The notes beneath the pieces are model-generated. The model saw nothing but the letters and a program-made list of their open reading frames with translations. It did no database searches and was not told the origin of the DNA. This document shows positions 7,623-18,061 of a stretch of DNA of 64,000 bases, piece after piece; within the stretch, counting starts at the first letter, position 1; each line of letters opens with the position of its first letter. The stretch lies in the NCBI GenBank assembly GCA_963726575.1, contig CAVSCR010000007.1, positions 558,001 through 622,000 on the forward strand. The letters run 5' to 3'. Position numbers and translations under genes: made by a program. The DNA is from CAVSCR01 sp963726575 (GTDB taxonomy: Bacteria > Actinomycetota > Actinomycetes > JAHEKZ01).

Positions 7623-10177
7623 GTCGTCGATCCTGGCTCAGCCTCCTGCGTATCGGCCCCCTCGACACCCGATGCAACCGAATCGGTATCCCCTGGTGCG
7701 GCCTCGTCGTCGTCGTCGACCGCCTCCGCGTTGCGGGTGACCGCCACGACCGAGTCACCCTCGCTGACGGCGGTCAGCGTCACGCCTTTGGTGTCCCTGC
7801 CGGTGATCCGGATCTCGACGACCTGGGTCCGGATGACCTCACCGGAGGCCTTGATGGCCAGCACCTCGTCGTCCTCGCCCACCACGAGCGCGCCGACCAG
7901 CGAGCCTCGCGCTTCGTCGGCGAGCTGCATCGCCTTGACGCCCAAGATGCCGCGTCCCTTGGCCGTCCAGGCATCGACGGGCGTGCGCTTGGCGAAGCCG
8001 CCGTCGGTCGCGGTGAGGACGAAGGCATCGGGCTGGACCACGTTCATCGCCAGCAGTTCGTCGCCGCGCCGGAAGCGCATTCCGATCACGCCCTGGGTCG
8101 CCCGCGCCATCGGGCGCAACGTGACGTCGTCGTTGCGGAACCGCACCGACTGTCCCTTGCGTGACACGAGTAGCAAGTCGTCGTCGGCCCCGGCCAGCAC
8201 CGCCGAGATCAGCTCATCGCCCTCCCGCAGGTTGATCGCGATCACCCCGCCGGTCCGGGGGGAGTCGTACTCGGTCAACCGAGTCTTCTTGACCATGCCC
8301 TCGCGGGTCGCCAGAACCAGGTAGGGCGACTGGCTGTAGTCCTTCAGGTCGAGCACCTGGGCGATCTGCTCGTCGGGCAGGAAGGCGAGGAGGTTGGCGA
8401 CGTGCTGTCCGCGAGCGTCGCGCCCCGACTCGGGCAGCTCGTAGGCCTTGGCTCGGTACACCCGACCCTGGTTGGTGAAGAACAGGATCCAGTGATGCGT
8501 CGTCGTGGTGAAGAAGTGCTCGACGACGTCGTCCAGTCGCAGCTGCGCGCCGCGCACGCCGCGTCCGCCGCGCCGCTGGGAGCGATAGAGGTCGGTCTTG
8601 GTGCGCTTGGCATAGCCGTCGCGCGTGATCGTCACCACGACGTCCTCTTCGGCGATCAGGTCCTCCATGGACATGTCGCCGTCGGCGGCGATCAGCTGGG
8701 TCCGTCGCTCGTCGCCGTACCGGTCCACGACCGCCGTGAGCTCCTCACTGACGATGTCGCGCTGGCGCTGCTCGCTGGCGAGGATCGCCTGCAGCTCGGC
8801 GATCTGTGCCTCGATCTCCGCGAGGTCGTTGACGATGCGTTGACGTTCGAGGGCAGCCAGACGACGCAGCTGCATGTCGAGGATCGCGGTGGCCTGCACC
8901 TCGTCGATCTCCAACAGCTGCATCAGGCCGCCGCGGGCCTCCTCCGCACTCGGCGAGCTGCGGATCAGCTGGATCACCGCATCGAGCTGGTCCAACGCTC
9001 TTGCCAGGCCGCGCAGGATGTGGGCGCGTTCCTCGGCCTTGCGCAGCCGGTAGGCCGTTCGCCGACGGATGACCTCGATCTGGTGCACCACGTAGAAGCG
9101 CACGAACTCGTCGAGCCGCAAGGTGCGCGGCACGCCGTCGACCAGCGCCAGCATGTTGGCGCCGAAGGTCTCCTGCAGCTGGGTGTGCTTGTAGAGGTTG
9201 TTCAGCACCACCTTGGCCACGGCATCGCGCTTGAGGACGATGACGAGTCGTTGCCCGAGTCGTTCGTTGCCCTCGTCGCGCACGTCGGCGATCCCGCCGA
9301 TGCGCCCCTCCTTCACGAGGTCGGCGATCTTCAGCGCGAGGTTGTCGGGGTTCACCTGGTAGGGCAGCTCGGAGACGACCAGGCACGTGCGGTTGTTGAT
9401 CTCCTCGACCTCGACAACCGCGCGCATCGTGATGGCACCGCGTCCGGTGCGGTAGGCGTCCTCGATCCCGCGGCGGCCGACGATCAGGCCGCGGGTGGGA
9501 AAGTCTGGGCCCTTCACCCGCTCGAGGAGCGCGTCGAGCAGCTCCTCCGGCGATGCCTCAGGATTGCTCAGGTACCACTGCACACCACTGGCGATCTCGC
9601 GCAGGTTGTGCGGCGGGATGTTCGTGGCCATGCCCACCGCAATGCCCGACGATCCGTTGACCAGGAGGTTGGGATAGCGGCTCGGGAGGACGTTCGGCTC
9701 CTGCGCACGGCCGTCATAGTTGGGCGAGAAGTCGACGGTGTCCTCGTCGATGTCGCGCATCATCTCCATGGCCAGCGGCGCCAGCCGGGCCTCGGTGTAG
9801 CGCATCGCAGCCGCCGGGTCGTTGCCCGGCGAACCGAAGTTGCCGTTGCCGTCGACCAGCGGGTAGCGCAACGACCACTGCTGGGCGAGTCGCACCAAGG
9901 CGTCGTAGATCGCGGAGTCGCCATGCGGGTGGTACTGGCCCATGACGTCGCCCACGACGCGCGAGCACTTGGAGTAGCCCCGGTCCGGGCGGTACCCGCC
10001 GTCGAACATCGCGTACAGAACGCGCCGATGGACCGGCTTCAGACCGTCGCGGACGTCGGGCAACGCCCGGCTGACGATCACACTCATCGCGTAGTCGAGG
10101 TACGACCGGCTCATCTCCGAACGGAGCTCGACCGGCTCGATGCGGCCACCCGCCGGTGCGGGAGTGGTCTCAGTCAC
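7619..10177 (-). CDS. gyrA: DNA gyrase subunit A
   Basis: Predicted 852-residue subunit of type II topoisomerase that breaks and rejoins DNA and wraps it through the C-terminal beta-pinwheel. The catalytic tyrosine is Tyr127 in AAMRYTEA. The quinolone region reads YHPHGDSAIYD with the usual Ser88 and Asp92, so no classic resistance change is seen. A GyrA box, QRRGGRG, begins the pinwheel. The acidic C-terminal tail is low complexity. Translation starts at a GTG with AAGGAA a few bases upstream. It lies 80 bp after gyrB. Confidence 0.97.
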   Translation of the reverse strand: MTETTPAPAGGRIEPVELRSEMSRSYLDYAMSVIVSRALPDVRDGLKPVHRRVLYAMFDGGYRPDRGYSKCSRVVGDVMGQYHPHGDSAIYDALVRLAQQWSLRYPLVDGNGNFGSPGNDPAAAMRYTEARLAPLAMEMMRDIDEDTVDFSPNYDGRAQEPNVLPSRYPNLLVNGSSGIAVGMATNIPPHNLREIASGVQWYLSNPEASPEELLDALLERVKGPDFPTRGLIVGRRGIEDAYRTGRGAITMRAVVEVEEINNRTCLVVSELPYQVNPDNLALKIADLVKEGRIGGIADVRDEGNERLGQRLVIVLKRDAVAKVVLNNLYKHTQLQETFGANMLALVDGVPRTLRLDEFVRFYVVHQIEVIRRRTAYRLRKAEERAHILRGLARALDQLDAVIQLIRSSPSAEEARGGLMQLLEIDEVQATAILDMQLRRLAALERQRIVNDLAEIEAQIAELQAILASEQRQRDIVSEELTAVVDRYGDERRTQLIAADGDMSMEDLIAEEDVVVTITRDGYAKRTKTDLYRSQRRGGRGVRGAQLRLDDVVEHFFTTTTHHWILFFTNQGRVYRAKAYELPESGRDARGQHVANLLAFLPDEQIAQVLDLKDYSQSPYLVLATREGMVKKTRLTEYDSPRTGGVIAINLREGDELISAVLAGADDDLLLVSRKGQSVRFRNDDVTLRPMARATQGVIGMRFRRGDELLAMNVVQPDAFVLTATDGGFAKRTPVDAWTAKGRGILGVKAMQLADEARGSLVGALVVGEDDEVLAIKASGEVIRTQVVEIRITGRDTKGVTLTAVSEGDSVVAVTRNAEAVDDDDEAAPGDTDSVASGVEGADTQEAEPGSTT

Positions 10178-10257
10178 GGATTGCTGTTCCTTCCGAGTGG
10201 TCCCTGTCGAACAGACGGTGCGTCGCTGATGTCACGTGTCACTGATCAGATCCGAGG

Positions 10258-12240
<1,983 letters not shown>

Positions 12241-12262
12241 GGACCACCGGCTCCTTTTCTCT

Positions 12263-12298
12263 CAGGGCATCTGTCAGGGCGTCTGTCAGGGCGTTCGG
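12263..12298. repeat. Three degenerate 12-bp tandem units upstream of gyrB
   Basis: Units CAGGGCATCTGT, CAGGGCGTCTGT and CAGGGCGTTCGG lie end to end in the 217-bp dciA-gyrB spacer, about 20 bp before the gyrB start and outside any gene. The rest of the spacer (to 12457) holds no coding signal that I can see and presumably carries the gyrB promoter. Confidence 0.7.
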
Positions 12299-12457
12299 GC
12301 AGCGGGCCGGCGAGGAGGGCCGGAGTCTTGGTTCATCCTAGCGGTCGGGTCGGTCAGAACCGGCCCGTGACGGCCTCTGCGGTGCGCGTGGCCGCATTCG
12401 CAGGCGCCCACACGACTCCCCCTACGCGGCCGGGGGGTCCAGCGGCCTGGTGGCGGC

Positions 12458-13015
12458 TCAGCCGTAGGTGTCGCGAGGTCCGCGACCGGCCACGCGCCAC
12501 CGCCCTTTGCGCCAGCTGGGACCGGCCGGACCGACGACCGTGACCCGGGTCACGGTGCCGTCACCGAGCTCCTCGTTGAGCCGGCGGACCAGGGTGGGCG
12601 CGAGCATCCGGACCTGGGTCGCCCAGGCGGTGGACTCGGCGCGGACCGTCACGACGCTGTCGTCGAAGGACTCCGGCTGGCAGTGGGCCGCCACTTCCGG
12701 ACCGACCACCTCCGCCCACCGCCCGATCACGCCCCCGACGGCGACGGGCAGCTCCCAGCCGCGATCGGTCACGAGCCGTTCGACCGTAGACCCCAGCAGC
12801 TGCGGGTCCCGGTCGTCCGCCGTCTGGCTGGAGCGGGTCAGGTGGGAGTCGCGCGTGATACGTCGGCGCGCTGCCTGCCGTTGCGCCTGCAGTCGGCGGG
12901 GACCGTCGGCCGCCGCCTGGGCCCGCGCCGCCGCCAACAGCGAGCGCGCCAAGTCGATGCCGCTGTCCGGAGGCTGCGCCGGCGCAGGCTCGGAGGCGCC
13001 CTCGTCCTCAGTCAT
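12458..13015 (-). CDS. dciA: DciA-family (DUF721) replicative helicase operator
   Basis: Predicted 185-residue protein with a charged, Ala/Arg-rich N-terminus and a C-terminal DUF721 domain running from VIGRWAEVVGPEVAAHCQPE through ESTAWATQVRMLAPTLVRRL. DciA proteins interact with the replicative helicase DnaB and are needed for initiation in bacteria lacking DnaC; dnaB is at 61943 in this window. I chose the ATG at 13015, which gives an 8-bp overlap with the recF stop. Upstream in-frame codons would only extend into recF. The recF-dciA-gyrB order is standard in actinobacteria. Confidence 0.88.
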   Translation of the reverse strand: MTEDEGASEPAPAQPPDSGIDLARSLLAAARAQAAADGPRRLQAQRQAARRRITRDSHLTRSSQTADDRDPQLLGSTVERLVTDRGWELPVAVGGVIGRWAEVVGPEVAAHCQPESFDDSVVTVRAESTAWATQVRMLAPTLVRRLNEELGDGTVTRVTVVGPAGPSWRKGRWRVAGRGPRDTYG

Positions 13016-14156
13016 CGACGTCGCCACCTCCTCGAACCTCTGCCGGCTCACCGATGTCGATGCGCCGGCCCGACAAGACATCCGGCACGTCGCTGGCCAC
13101 GGCCGCCGTCACCAGAACCTGCTCCGCGTCGGCGACCAACCGGGCTAACCGGTCCCGCCGCGCGTCGTCCAGCTCGGCGAACACATCATCGAGGATCAGG
13201 ATCGGATCGTCACCATCGCTGCGCAACAGGTCGTAGGACGCCAGGCGCAGGGCCAGCGCGGCGGACCACGACTCACCGTGGGACGCGTAGCCCTTCGCCG
13301 GTGCCGAGCCCAGGGTCAGCAACAGGTCGTCGCGGTGGGGCCCTACCAGGCAGACTCCGCGGTCGAGCTCCTCACGACGTCGCTCACGCATCGCCGTGTG
13401 CAACAGCTCGACCAACGCTGCGCGGTCGACACCGACGTCGTCGCTGAGTTCGTCGCCCAGCGAGCTGCGGTAGCTGATGGTCAGTGGCCCACCGACCGAA
13501 GCCAGCGAGTCGTAGGCCTTGGTGGCGAACGGCTGCAGCTGCGCCACGAGTGCCCACCGACCGGCGAGCAGCTCGGCCCCGGCCTCGGCGAGATGGGTGT
13601 CCCACACCTCAAGAGTCGCCAGGTCGCCGCCGCCCGCGCGCACCGCGGCACCGGCCGTCTTCAGCAGGGCGCTGCGTTGGCGCAGCACCCGGTCGTAGTC
13701 CGCGCGCACACCTGACATCCGTGGCACACGCAGCACCAGAAGCTCGTCGAGGAACCGACGTCGAGTGTCGGGATCGGCCTTCACCAGAGCGAGGTCTTCC
13801 GGTGCGAACATCACCGACCGCAGCAGGCCGAGCAGCTCGCGCGCCCTGGGAATCGCCGCCCGGTTCACGCGGGCCCGGTTCGTGCGCCCGGGATTGATCT
13901 CGACTTCCAACGTGGCAGTCCGACCGTCGCGCACGACTTGGGCGCGCACCGTTGCCCGCGCCGCACCGTGGCGCACCAACGGCGCGTCGCCGAAGACGCG
14001 ATGACTGCTCAGGGTCGCCAGGTAGTTGATGGCCTCGACCAGGTTGGTCTTTCCCTGACCGTTCGCACCGACAAGCGCATTGACGCCTGGCGTGAACGCC
14101 ATGTCGACGGCCTCGTACGACCTGAAGTCGGTCAGTGAGAGCGCGGCGACGTGCAC
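13008..14156 (-). CDS. recF: DNA replication/repair protein RecF
   Basis: Predicted 382-residue SMC-like ABC ATPase that helps load RecA at gaps coated with single-strand binding protein. Walker A is GANGQGKTNLVEA near residues 33-45. The signature region includes SHGESWSAALALRLA, and Walker B is ILILDDVFAELD. It starts with a GTG (HVAALSLTDFRSYE), the usual RecF opening. A 35-bp spacer containing a 9-bp tandem repeat separates it from dnaN. Confidence 0.96.
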   Translation of the reverse strand: MHVAALSLTDFRSYEAVDMAFTPGVNALVGANGQGKTNLVEAINYLATLSSHRVFGDAPLVRHGAARATVRAQVVRDGRTATLEVEINPGRTNRARVNRAAIPRARELLGLLRSVMFAPEDLALVKADPDTRRRFLDELLVLRVPRMSGVRADYDRVLRQRSALLKTAGAAVRAGGGDLATLEVWDTHLAEAGAELLAGRWALVAQLQPFATKAYDSLASVGGPLTISYRSSLGDELSDDVGVDRAALVELLHTAMRERRREELDRGVCLVGPHRDDLLLTLGSAPAKGYASHGESWSAALALRLASYDLLRSDGDDPILILDDVFAELDDARRDRLARLVADAEQVLVTAAVASDVPDVLSGRRIDIGEPAEVRGGGDVDD

Positions 14157-14175
14157 GATGCGTCAGACCGTCAAC

Positions 14176-14202
14176 AGCCGGATCAGCCGGATCAGCCGGA
14201 CA
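14176..14202. repeat. Three 9-bp tandem units at the dnaN-recF junction
   Basis: AGCCGGATC, AGCCGGATC and AGCCGGACA follow each other, overlapping the last codons and stop of dnaN (stop at 14192-14194). This is another short tandem array beside an origin-region gene. Confidence 0.6.
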
Positions 14203-15340
14203 ACCGCACCGGCATCAGCAGGTACCGGTACGTCAGGTCGGCGGCGGCGTCCGACTCAGCGCGACCGGCCAGTACCGCCGGCTTCGTTGGCGTCGTGAAC
14301 GCGAGCTCGGCGAACGGCGTTCCGATCGCGGTCAACCCGTCGAGCAGGTACTGCGGGTTGAAGGCGATCGTCAACGGGTCACCGGACAACGAGGCCTCGA
14401 GCACCTCGACCGCTTGCGCTTCGTCGCCGGTCCCCGCTTCGAGTCGCAACTCACCGTCGCTGAAGCTGAGCCGCACCGGTGTGTTGCGTTCGGCGACGAG
14501 CGCGACCCGCTTGACGGACTCGATGAACGTGCCGGTGTCGATCGCTGCCAGCGACGACGACTCGGCCGGAAGCAGGGCGCGGTACTTGGGGAACTCACCG
14601 TCGACCAGGCGCGTGGTGGTGCGGCGGTCGTGACCGTCGATCGTTCCCTCGAAGCCGATCAGACCTTCGCCGGCTCCGGTACCCGTCAGTGCGACGACGA
14701 CGTTCGATGCGTCCGCCAGAGCGCGCGCCGTGTCGGCAAGAGTGCGGGCGCGCACGAGTGCGATCGCCTCGACGCTGGAACGCTCGGGACTCCACACCAG
14801 CTCACGCACCGCCAGCCGGTACCGGTCGGTGGCGGCAAGCGTCACCCGCTCGCCGTCGAACTCCATACGAATCCCGGTGAGCACCGGAAGCGTGTCGTCG
14901 CGACCGGCGGCGACGGCGACCTGTCCGACCGCCTGCGCGAACGCCGGACCCGACACCTGCCCAGCGCCGTCTGGCATGTCCGGAAGTGCGGGGTAGTCCT
15001 CGAGCGGAAGCGTCAGCAAGACGAAGCGCGACGGGCCACAGGTGATGACGAGCTTGCGCTCGCCGTCCTCGAGAGTGACGTCGATCGGACGGCTCGGCAG
15101 GCTGCGGGCAATCTCGGAGAGCAAGCGGCCCGAGACGAGCACCCGACCCGGTTCGGCGACGTCGGCATCGACGCTGGCGCGCGAGGAGACCTCGTAGTCG
15201 AATGTGGCCAGAGTCAGACCGTCGCCGGCCGCCTCGACCAGCAAGCCGGCGAGGACGGGGACCGGTGGACGGGTCGGCAGGGTTCGCGCAACCCAGGCCA
15301 CTGCCTCGGCCAGGACATCGCGCTCGACGCGGAACTTCAC
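14192..15340 (-). CDS. dnaN: DNA polymerase III sliding clamp (beta subunit)
   Basis: Predicted 382-residue processivity clamp. It starts with a GTG (KFRVERDVLAEAVAWVART) preceded by GGAGGGA, shows the three-domain beta-clamp layout, and ends with the usual YLLMPVRLSG, part of the hydrophobic cleft that binds partner proteins. Length is typical (about 375-385). It lies downstream of dnaA across the candidate origin and immediately upstream of recF. Confidence 0.97.
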   Translation of the reverse strand: MKFRVERDVLAEAVAWVARTLPTRPPVPVLAGLLVEAAGDGLTLATFDYEVSSRASVDADVAEPGRVLVSGRLLSEIARSLPSRPIDVTLEDGERKLVITCGPSRFVLLTLPLEDYPALPDMPDGAGQVSGPAFAQAVGQVAVAAGRDDTLPVLTGIRMEFDGERVTLAATDRYRLAVRELVWSPERSSVEAIALVRARTLADTARALADASNVVVALTGTGAGEGLIGFEGTIDGHDRRTTTRLVDGEFPKYRALLPAESSSLAAIDTGTFIESVKRVALVAERNTPVRLSFSDGELRLEAGTGDEAQAVEVLEASLSGDPLTIAFNPQYLLDGLTAIGTPFAELAFTTPTKPAVLAGRAESDAAADLTYRYLLMPVRLSG

Positions 15341-15391
15341 CGCGACCCATCCCTCCTCCGGGGCATCCCCGGTTCACATCGTGGTCCAAGA

Positions 15392-15427
15392 CCCTGACAA
15401 GCCCGACAACCCTGACGACGCTCACGA
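15392..15427. repeat. Degenerate 9-bp tandem units upstream of dnaN
   Basis: CCCTGACAA, GCCCGACAA, CCCTGACGA and CGCTCACGA follow in phase about 50 bp ahead of the dnaN start. The units are degenerate, so the array is modestly supported. Confidence 0.45.
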
Positions 15428-15498
15428 CGGCCCTCGTGCGACGTCGCGCCGACATCCTGCCGCGCCAGGCGACCGGCTGACCATTCGCCCCGCGCTTG

Positions 15499-15546
15499 GT
15501 GACGCGGGCGGTGATTCCGGTGGTCACTCAGGCGGTGACTCTGCGT
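15499..15546. repeat. Four degenerate 12-bp tandem units inside the oriC candidate
   Basis: GTGACGCGGGCG, GTGATTCCGGTG, GTCACTCAGGCG and GTGACTCTGCGT lie end to end. They share GTGA/GTCA starts and a GCG/GTG end. They lie about 95 bp from the first DnaA-box-like site at 15640, on the dnaN side. Function is unknown; they resemble iteron-like spacing only superficially. Confidence 0.45.
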
Positions 15547-15648
15547 GGTCGTCCGATTCGGTCGGTCCCCAGGAACCAGCCGGTGTGACGTTGTCGTCTG
15601 GAGTTCTGAAGGTATCTGTTTCGTCGTCGTCATCGGTGTTGTGGACAC

Positions 15649-15657
15649 TGTGGACAA
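15649..15657 (-). other. DnaA box, perfect match
   Basis: Reads TTGTCCACA on the minus strand, the preferred box of high-GC actinobacteria. A weaker box abuts it at 15640-15648. Confidence 0.7.
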
Positions 15658-15850
15658 GTCGTGTCCGCGCAGGTCATACCGGTGAACGCGGTCCCCAGCC
15701 CCTGGGAACGGAAGGCAACCGATCGGTGGACGTGCGGTGGACGACAGGTCGTGGCGCCCTGGTCGCTCACCAGCCACCCCCAAGTTGTCCCCCGAGAACG
15801 TCCAACGATCCACAACCTTGTCCCCAGACTGTGTACCCAGCGTGAGCGGG

Positions 15851-17335
15851 TCAGGCCTGGCGGGCCTGCGACTTGATCCGGTTGGTCAGTTCGGTCACCT
15901 GGTTGTAGACCGAGCGACGTTCGGCCATGAGCTGGCGGATCTTCCGGTCGGCGTGCATGACGGTGGTGTGGTCGCGGTTGCCGAACTGCTGCCCGATCTT
16001 GGGCAGGGACAGGTCGGTCAGCTCCCGGCACAGGTACATCGCGATCTGGCGAGCCGTCACGAGGACACGGGACCGGCTGGAGCCGCAGAGGTCCTCCATG
16101 GACAGCCCGAAGTAGGCCGAGGTCTGGGCCATGATCAGGGCGGCGGTGATCTCGGGCCCCGAGCTGTCGGGGATCAGGTCCTTCAAGACGATCTCGGCCA
16201 GGGACAGGTCGACGGGCTGCCGGTTCAGGCTGGCGAAGGCGGTGACCCGGATCAGGGCACCCTCGAGCTCGCGGATGTTCGTGGCGATCTTGCTGGCGAT
16301 GTACTCCAGCACCTCCGGCGGCGCCTGGAGCCGCTCCTGGGCGGCCTTCTTGCGCAAGATGGCGATGCGGGTCTCGAGGTCGGGTGGCTGGACGTCGGTG
16401 GTGAGCCCCCACGTGAACCGGGTCCGCATCCGGTCCTCGAAGCCGGACAGCCCTTGGGGAGCAACGTCGCTGGTGATGACGATCTGCTTGTTGGCCGTGT
16501 GGAGGGTGTTGAACGTGTGGAAGAACTCCTCCTGAGTCTGGACCCGGCCCTGCAGGAACTGGATGTCGTCGATGAGCAGTACGTCGACGTCGCGGTAGCG
16601 GCGCTGGAACGCCAGGGCCTTGTCGTCGCGGATGCTGTTGATGAAGTCGTTGGTGAACTCCTCCGAGCTCACGTAGCGCACGCGGGTGCCGGTGTACAGG
16701 CTGCTGGCGTAGTGCCCGATCGCGTGCAGCAGGTGCGTCTTGCCCAGGCCGGACCCGCCGTAGATGAACAGGGGGTTGTACGCCTTGGCGGGTGCCTCGG
16801 CCACCGCAACGGCCGCAGCGTGGGCGAACCGGTTGCTGGAACCGATCACGAAGGTGTCGAAGGTGTACTTCGGGTTCAGTCGGGAGTCGTTGTCGACCCG
16901 GGACCCGGGGGAGCCCGAACCGGGTCGGAACCCGTCGTTGCTCGTCGGTGCCGTCGACCCGGTGTGGGCCTTGGGGTTCGGGGTCGGTTTCGGCTCCGGC
17001 TCGACCACGGGTGGTTCATGGGCCGGCTCGACCTCGACGATCTGGTCAGGGGCAGGCTCCACGGTGACGGCGATCCGGATGTCGCGGCCCAGCTCGGTGG
17101 ACAGCGCATCGGTGACCAACGGGCGCAGCCGGACCTCCAGGACCTCTTTGGCGAAGTCGTTGGGGGCCGCCAGCAGCGCGGTGTCCTCGACCAGGGCGAG
17201 CGGCCGGGTGAGCTGCAGGAAGGCGCGGTGCTGCGGACCCACGTCCTGCGACTCCAGCGTGGCCAGGGCTCGCGCCCAGATCGCGCCGAGGTCGGTGTCG
17301 GCATCGCCTTCGGTGTCGCCCACTGGGCCGTCCAC
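15851..17335 (-). CDS. dnaA: Chromosomal replication initiator DnaA
   Basis: Predicted 494-residue initiator. Domain I begins at DLGAIWARALATLE. Domain II is a long Pro/Glu/Thr-rich linker (about residues 95-160). The AAA+ domain III has Walker A YGGSGLGKTHLLHA and Walker B VLLIDDIQFLQ. Domain IV ends with the box-binding signature DHTTVMHADRKI. I took the GTG at 17335; GTG 17323 is equally possible. No clear Shine-Dalgarno precedes either, and an in-frame stop lies at 17390-17392. The start sits inside a 12-bp repeat array whose 10-bp unit shifts the frame, and an open frame upstream reaches GTG 17513, so the N-terminus may be longer than annotated here. Confidence 0.95.
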   Translation of the reverse strand: MDGPVGDTEGDADTDLGAIWARALATLESQDVGPQHRAFLQLTRPLALVEDTALLAAPNDFAKEVLEVRLRPLVTDALSTELGRDIRIAVTVEPAPDQIVEVEPAHEPPVVEPEPKPTPNPKAHTGSTAPTSNDGFRPGSGSPGSRVDNDSRLNPKYTFDTFVIGSSNRFAHAAAVAVAEAPAKAYNPLFIYGGSGLGKTHLLHAIGHYASSLYTGTRVRYVSSEEFTNDFINSIRDDKALAFQRRYRDVDVLLIDDIQFLQGRVQTQEEFFHTFNTLHTANKQIVITSDVAPQGLSGFEDRMRTRFTWGLTTDVQPPDLETRIAILRKKAAQERLQAPPEVLEYIASKIATNIRELEGALIRVTAFASLNRQPVDLSLAEIVLKDLIPDSSGPEITAALIMAQTSAYFGLSMEDLCGSSRSRVLVTARQIAMYLCRELTDLSLPKIGQQFGNRDHTTVMHADRKIRQLMAERRSVYNQVTELTNRIKSQARQA

Positions 17336-17371
17336 TGGGCCGTCCCGGGCCGTCCACTGGGCCGTCCTCGG
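17319..17371. repeat. 12-bp tandem array at the dnaA 5' end (one 10-bp unit)
   Basis: Plus-strand units GGCCGTCCACTG (17326-17337), GGCCGTCCCG (17338-17347, only 10 bp), GGCCGTCCACTG (17348-17359) and GGCCGTCCTCGG (17360-17371), with a partial unit before them. Read on the minus strand a full unit encodes VDGP-type repeats. The 10-bp unit breaks the phase. The annotated dnaA start codon lies within the array. Confidence 0.8.
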
Positions 17372-17513
17372 GGGTGCTGCGCAGGTCCGTCAGCGGCGGC
17401 ACGGCAGACGGCGCCAGGAGCGTCCCGATTCCGGTGCTCGCGGCGCTCGGACCGGCCGCTTGCGCATCTGGCCCGGTCGAACGGTCTGCCGCGGGGTCGT
17501 TCGCGCTGGTCAC
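17336..17513 (-). other. Possible out-of-frame DnaA N-terminal extension
   Basis: An open frame from GTG 17513 reads TSANDPAADRSTGPDAQ, continues through an Ala/Pro/Thr-rich stretch and ends in EDGPVDGP within the 12-bp array. GGGAG lies about 10 bases before the GTG. If the 10-bp unit at 17338-17347 had 12 bp, this frame would run straight into dnaA, and 17513-15851 spans 1663 nt (3n+1). It could equally be untranslated leader. Confidence 0.35.
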
Positions 17514-17734
17514 CGGCCACTCACTCCCGGATCCACAGGATCCACATCGTCGTCCACAGACTGTGGAGGTCGAAATCTGACGCCGAGAAAGCGCGTGAGC
17601 GGGGAAGCCCGGCCCGCGGACGCTAGCAATCCGGCAGGGGGGCGTCCAGGGACTGTCCACAATCCGGCGACCTGCGTGACACGGCGCTTCGGCGTGTCGC
17701 CCACAGGTGTGGACGACGGCGTCGCACACTAGGG

Positions 17735-17758
17735 GGTTGGGCGCCGTCCTGCCCAACC
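17735..17758. other. Hairpin between dnaA and rpmH promoters
   Basis: GGTTGGGC and GCCCAACC form a perfect 8-bp stem with an 8-nt loop. There is no T-run. It could insulate the divergent promoters or bind a regulator. Confidence 0.5.
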
Positions 17759-17792
17759 GGCCTGGTCACACCCACGACGTCCGCCCGTCGGT

Positions 17793-17822
17793 TTGACCCT
17801 TCCCGGGCCGGGTCCGTACCGT
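17793..17822 (+). promoter_or_regulatory. Putative rpmH promoter
   Basis: TTGACC at 17793-17798 and TACCGT at 17817-17822 are spaced 18 bp, a fair match to the housekeeping sigma consensus. They lie about 95 bp ahead of the rpmH start. Confidence 0.45.
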
Positions 17823-17917
17823 AGTGCGCTCCGAGTGTCTTCGGCCGCTGCCGCCTGTTGGGCGGCGACGTCCGAACTGACGCACCCTGTGTCGTGGACC
17901 CCTTCGTGGAGTGACCG

Positions 17918-18055
17918 GTGAGCAAGCGCACGTTCCAGCCGAACAACCGTCGGCGGGCCAGGAAGCACGGCTTCCGGCTGCGCTCACGGACCCGCGCCGG
18001 ACGCGCGATTCTGGCGGCGCGGCGCCGCAAGGGCCGCGCCTCGTTGTCAGCCTGA
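17918..18055 (+). CDS. rpmH: 50S ribosomal protein bL34
   Basis: A 45-residue very basic protein. It starts at a GTG and reads SKRTFQPNNRRRARKHGF, followed by the L34 hallmark RTRAGRAILAARRRKGR. Length and sequence are typical. GTGGAGTGACCG lies just upstream as a weak ribosome-binding region. rnpA follows in the same frame with no spacer. Confidence 0.97.
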   Translation: MSKRTFQPNNRRRARKHGFRLRSRTRAGRAILAARRRKGRASLSA

Positions 18056-18061
18056 TCGACG

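Larger units (their letters stand above)
15341..15850. other. oriC: Candidate oriC (dnaA-dnaN spacer)
   Basis: This 510-bp spacer has no supported gene. It holds a perfect actinobacterial DnaA box (TTGTCCACA on the minus strand) at 15649-15657. Near matches lie at 15640-15648 (TGTGGACAC), 15785-15793 (TTGTCCCCC), 15806-15814 (CGATCCACA) and 15818-15826 (TTGTCCCCA). It also contains short tandem repeats at 15392-15427 and 15499-15546. The dnaA-dnaN position is where oriC lies in streptomycetes and mycobacteria. I do not see a strongly AT-rich unwinding element; the least GC-rich stretch is around 15601-15640. Confidence 0.75.
17372..17917. promoter_or_regulatory. dnaA-rpmH divergent regulatory spacer
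   Basis: The stretch between divergent dnaA and rpmH carries DnaA-box-like 9-mers, each one base from TTGTCCACA: 17550-17558 (TCGTCCACA), 17653-17661 (CTGTCCACA) and 17708-17716 (TGTGGACGA, reverse). A perfect 8-bp inverted repeat lies at 17735-17758. The boxes suggest DnaA autoregulation, or a second origin module as seen in other bacteria with split origins. No other gene is supported here. Confidence 0.55.

Noticed and set aside
10228..10245. Third parS-like site (CACGTG core) between gyrA and gyrB
   Set aside because: Only the CACGTG core and a few flanking bases match; the conserved GTTT/AAAC arms are missing.
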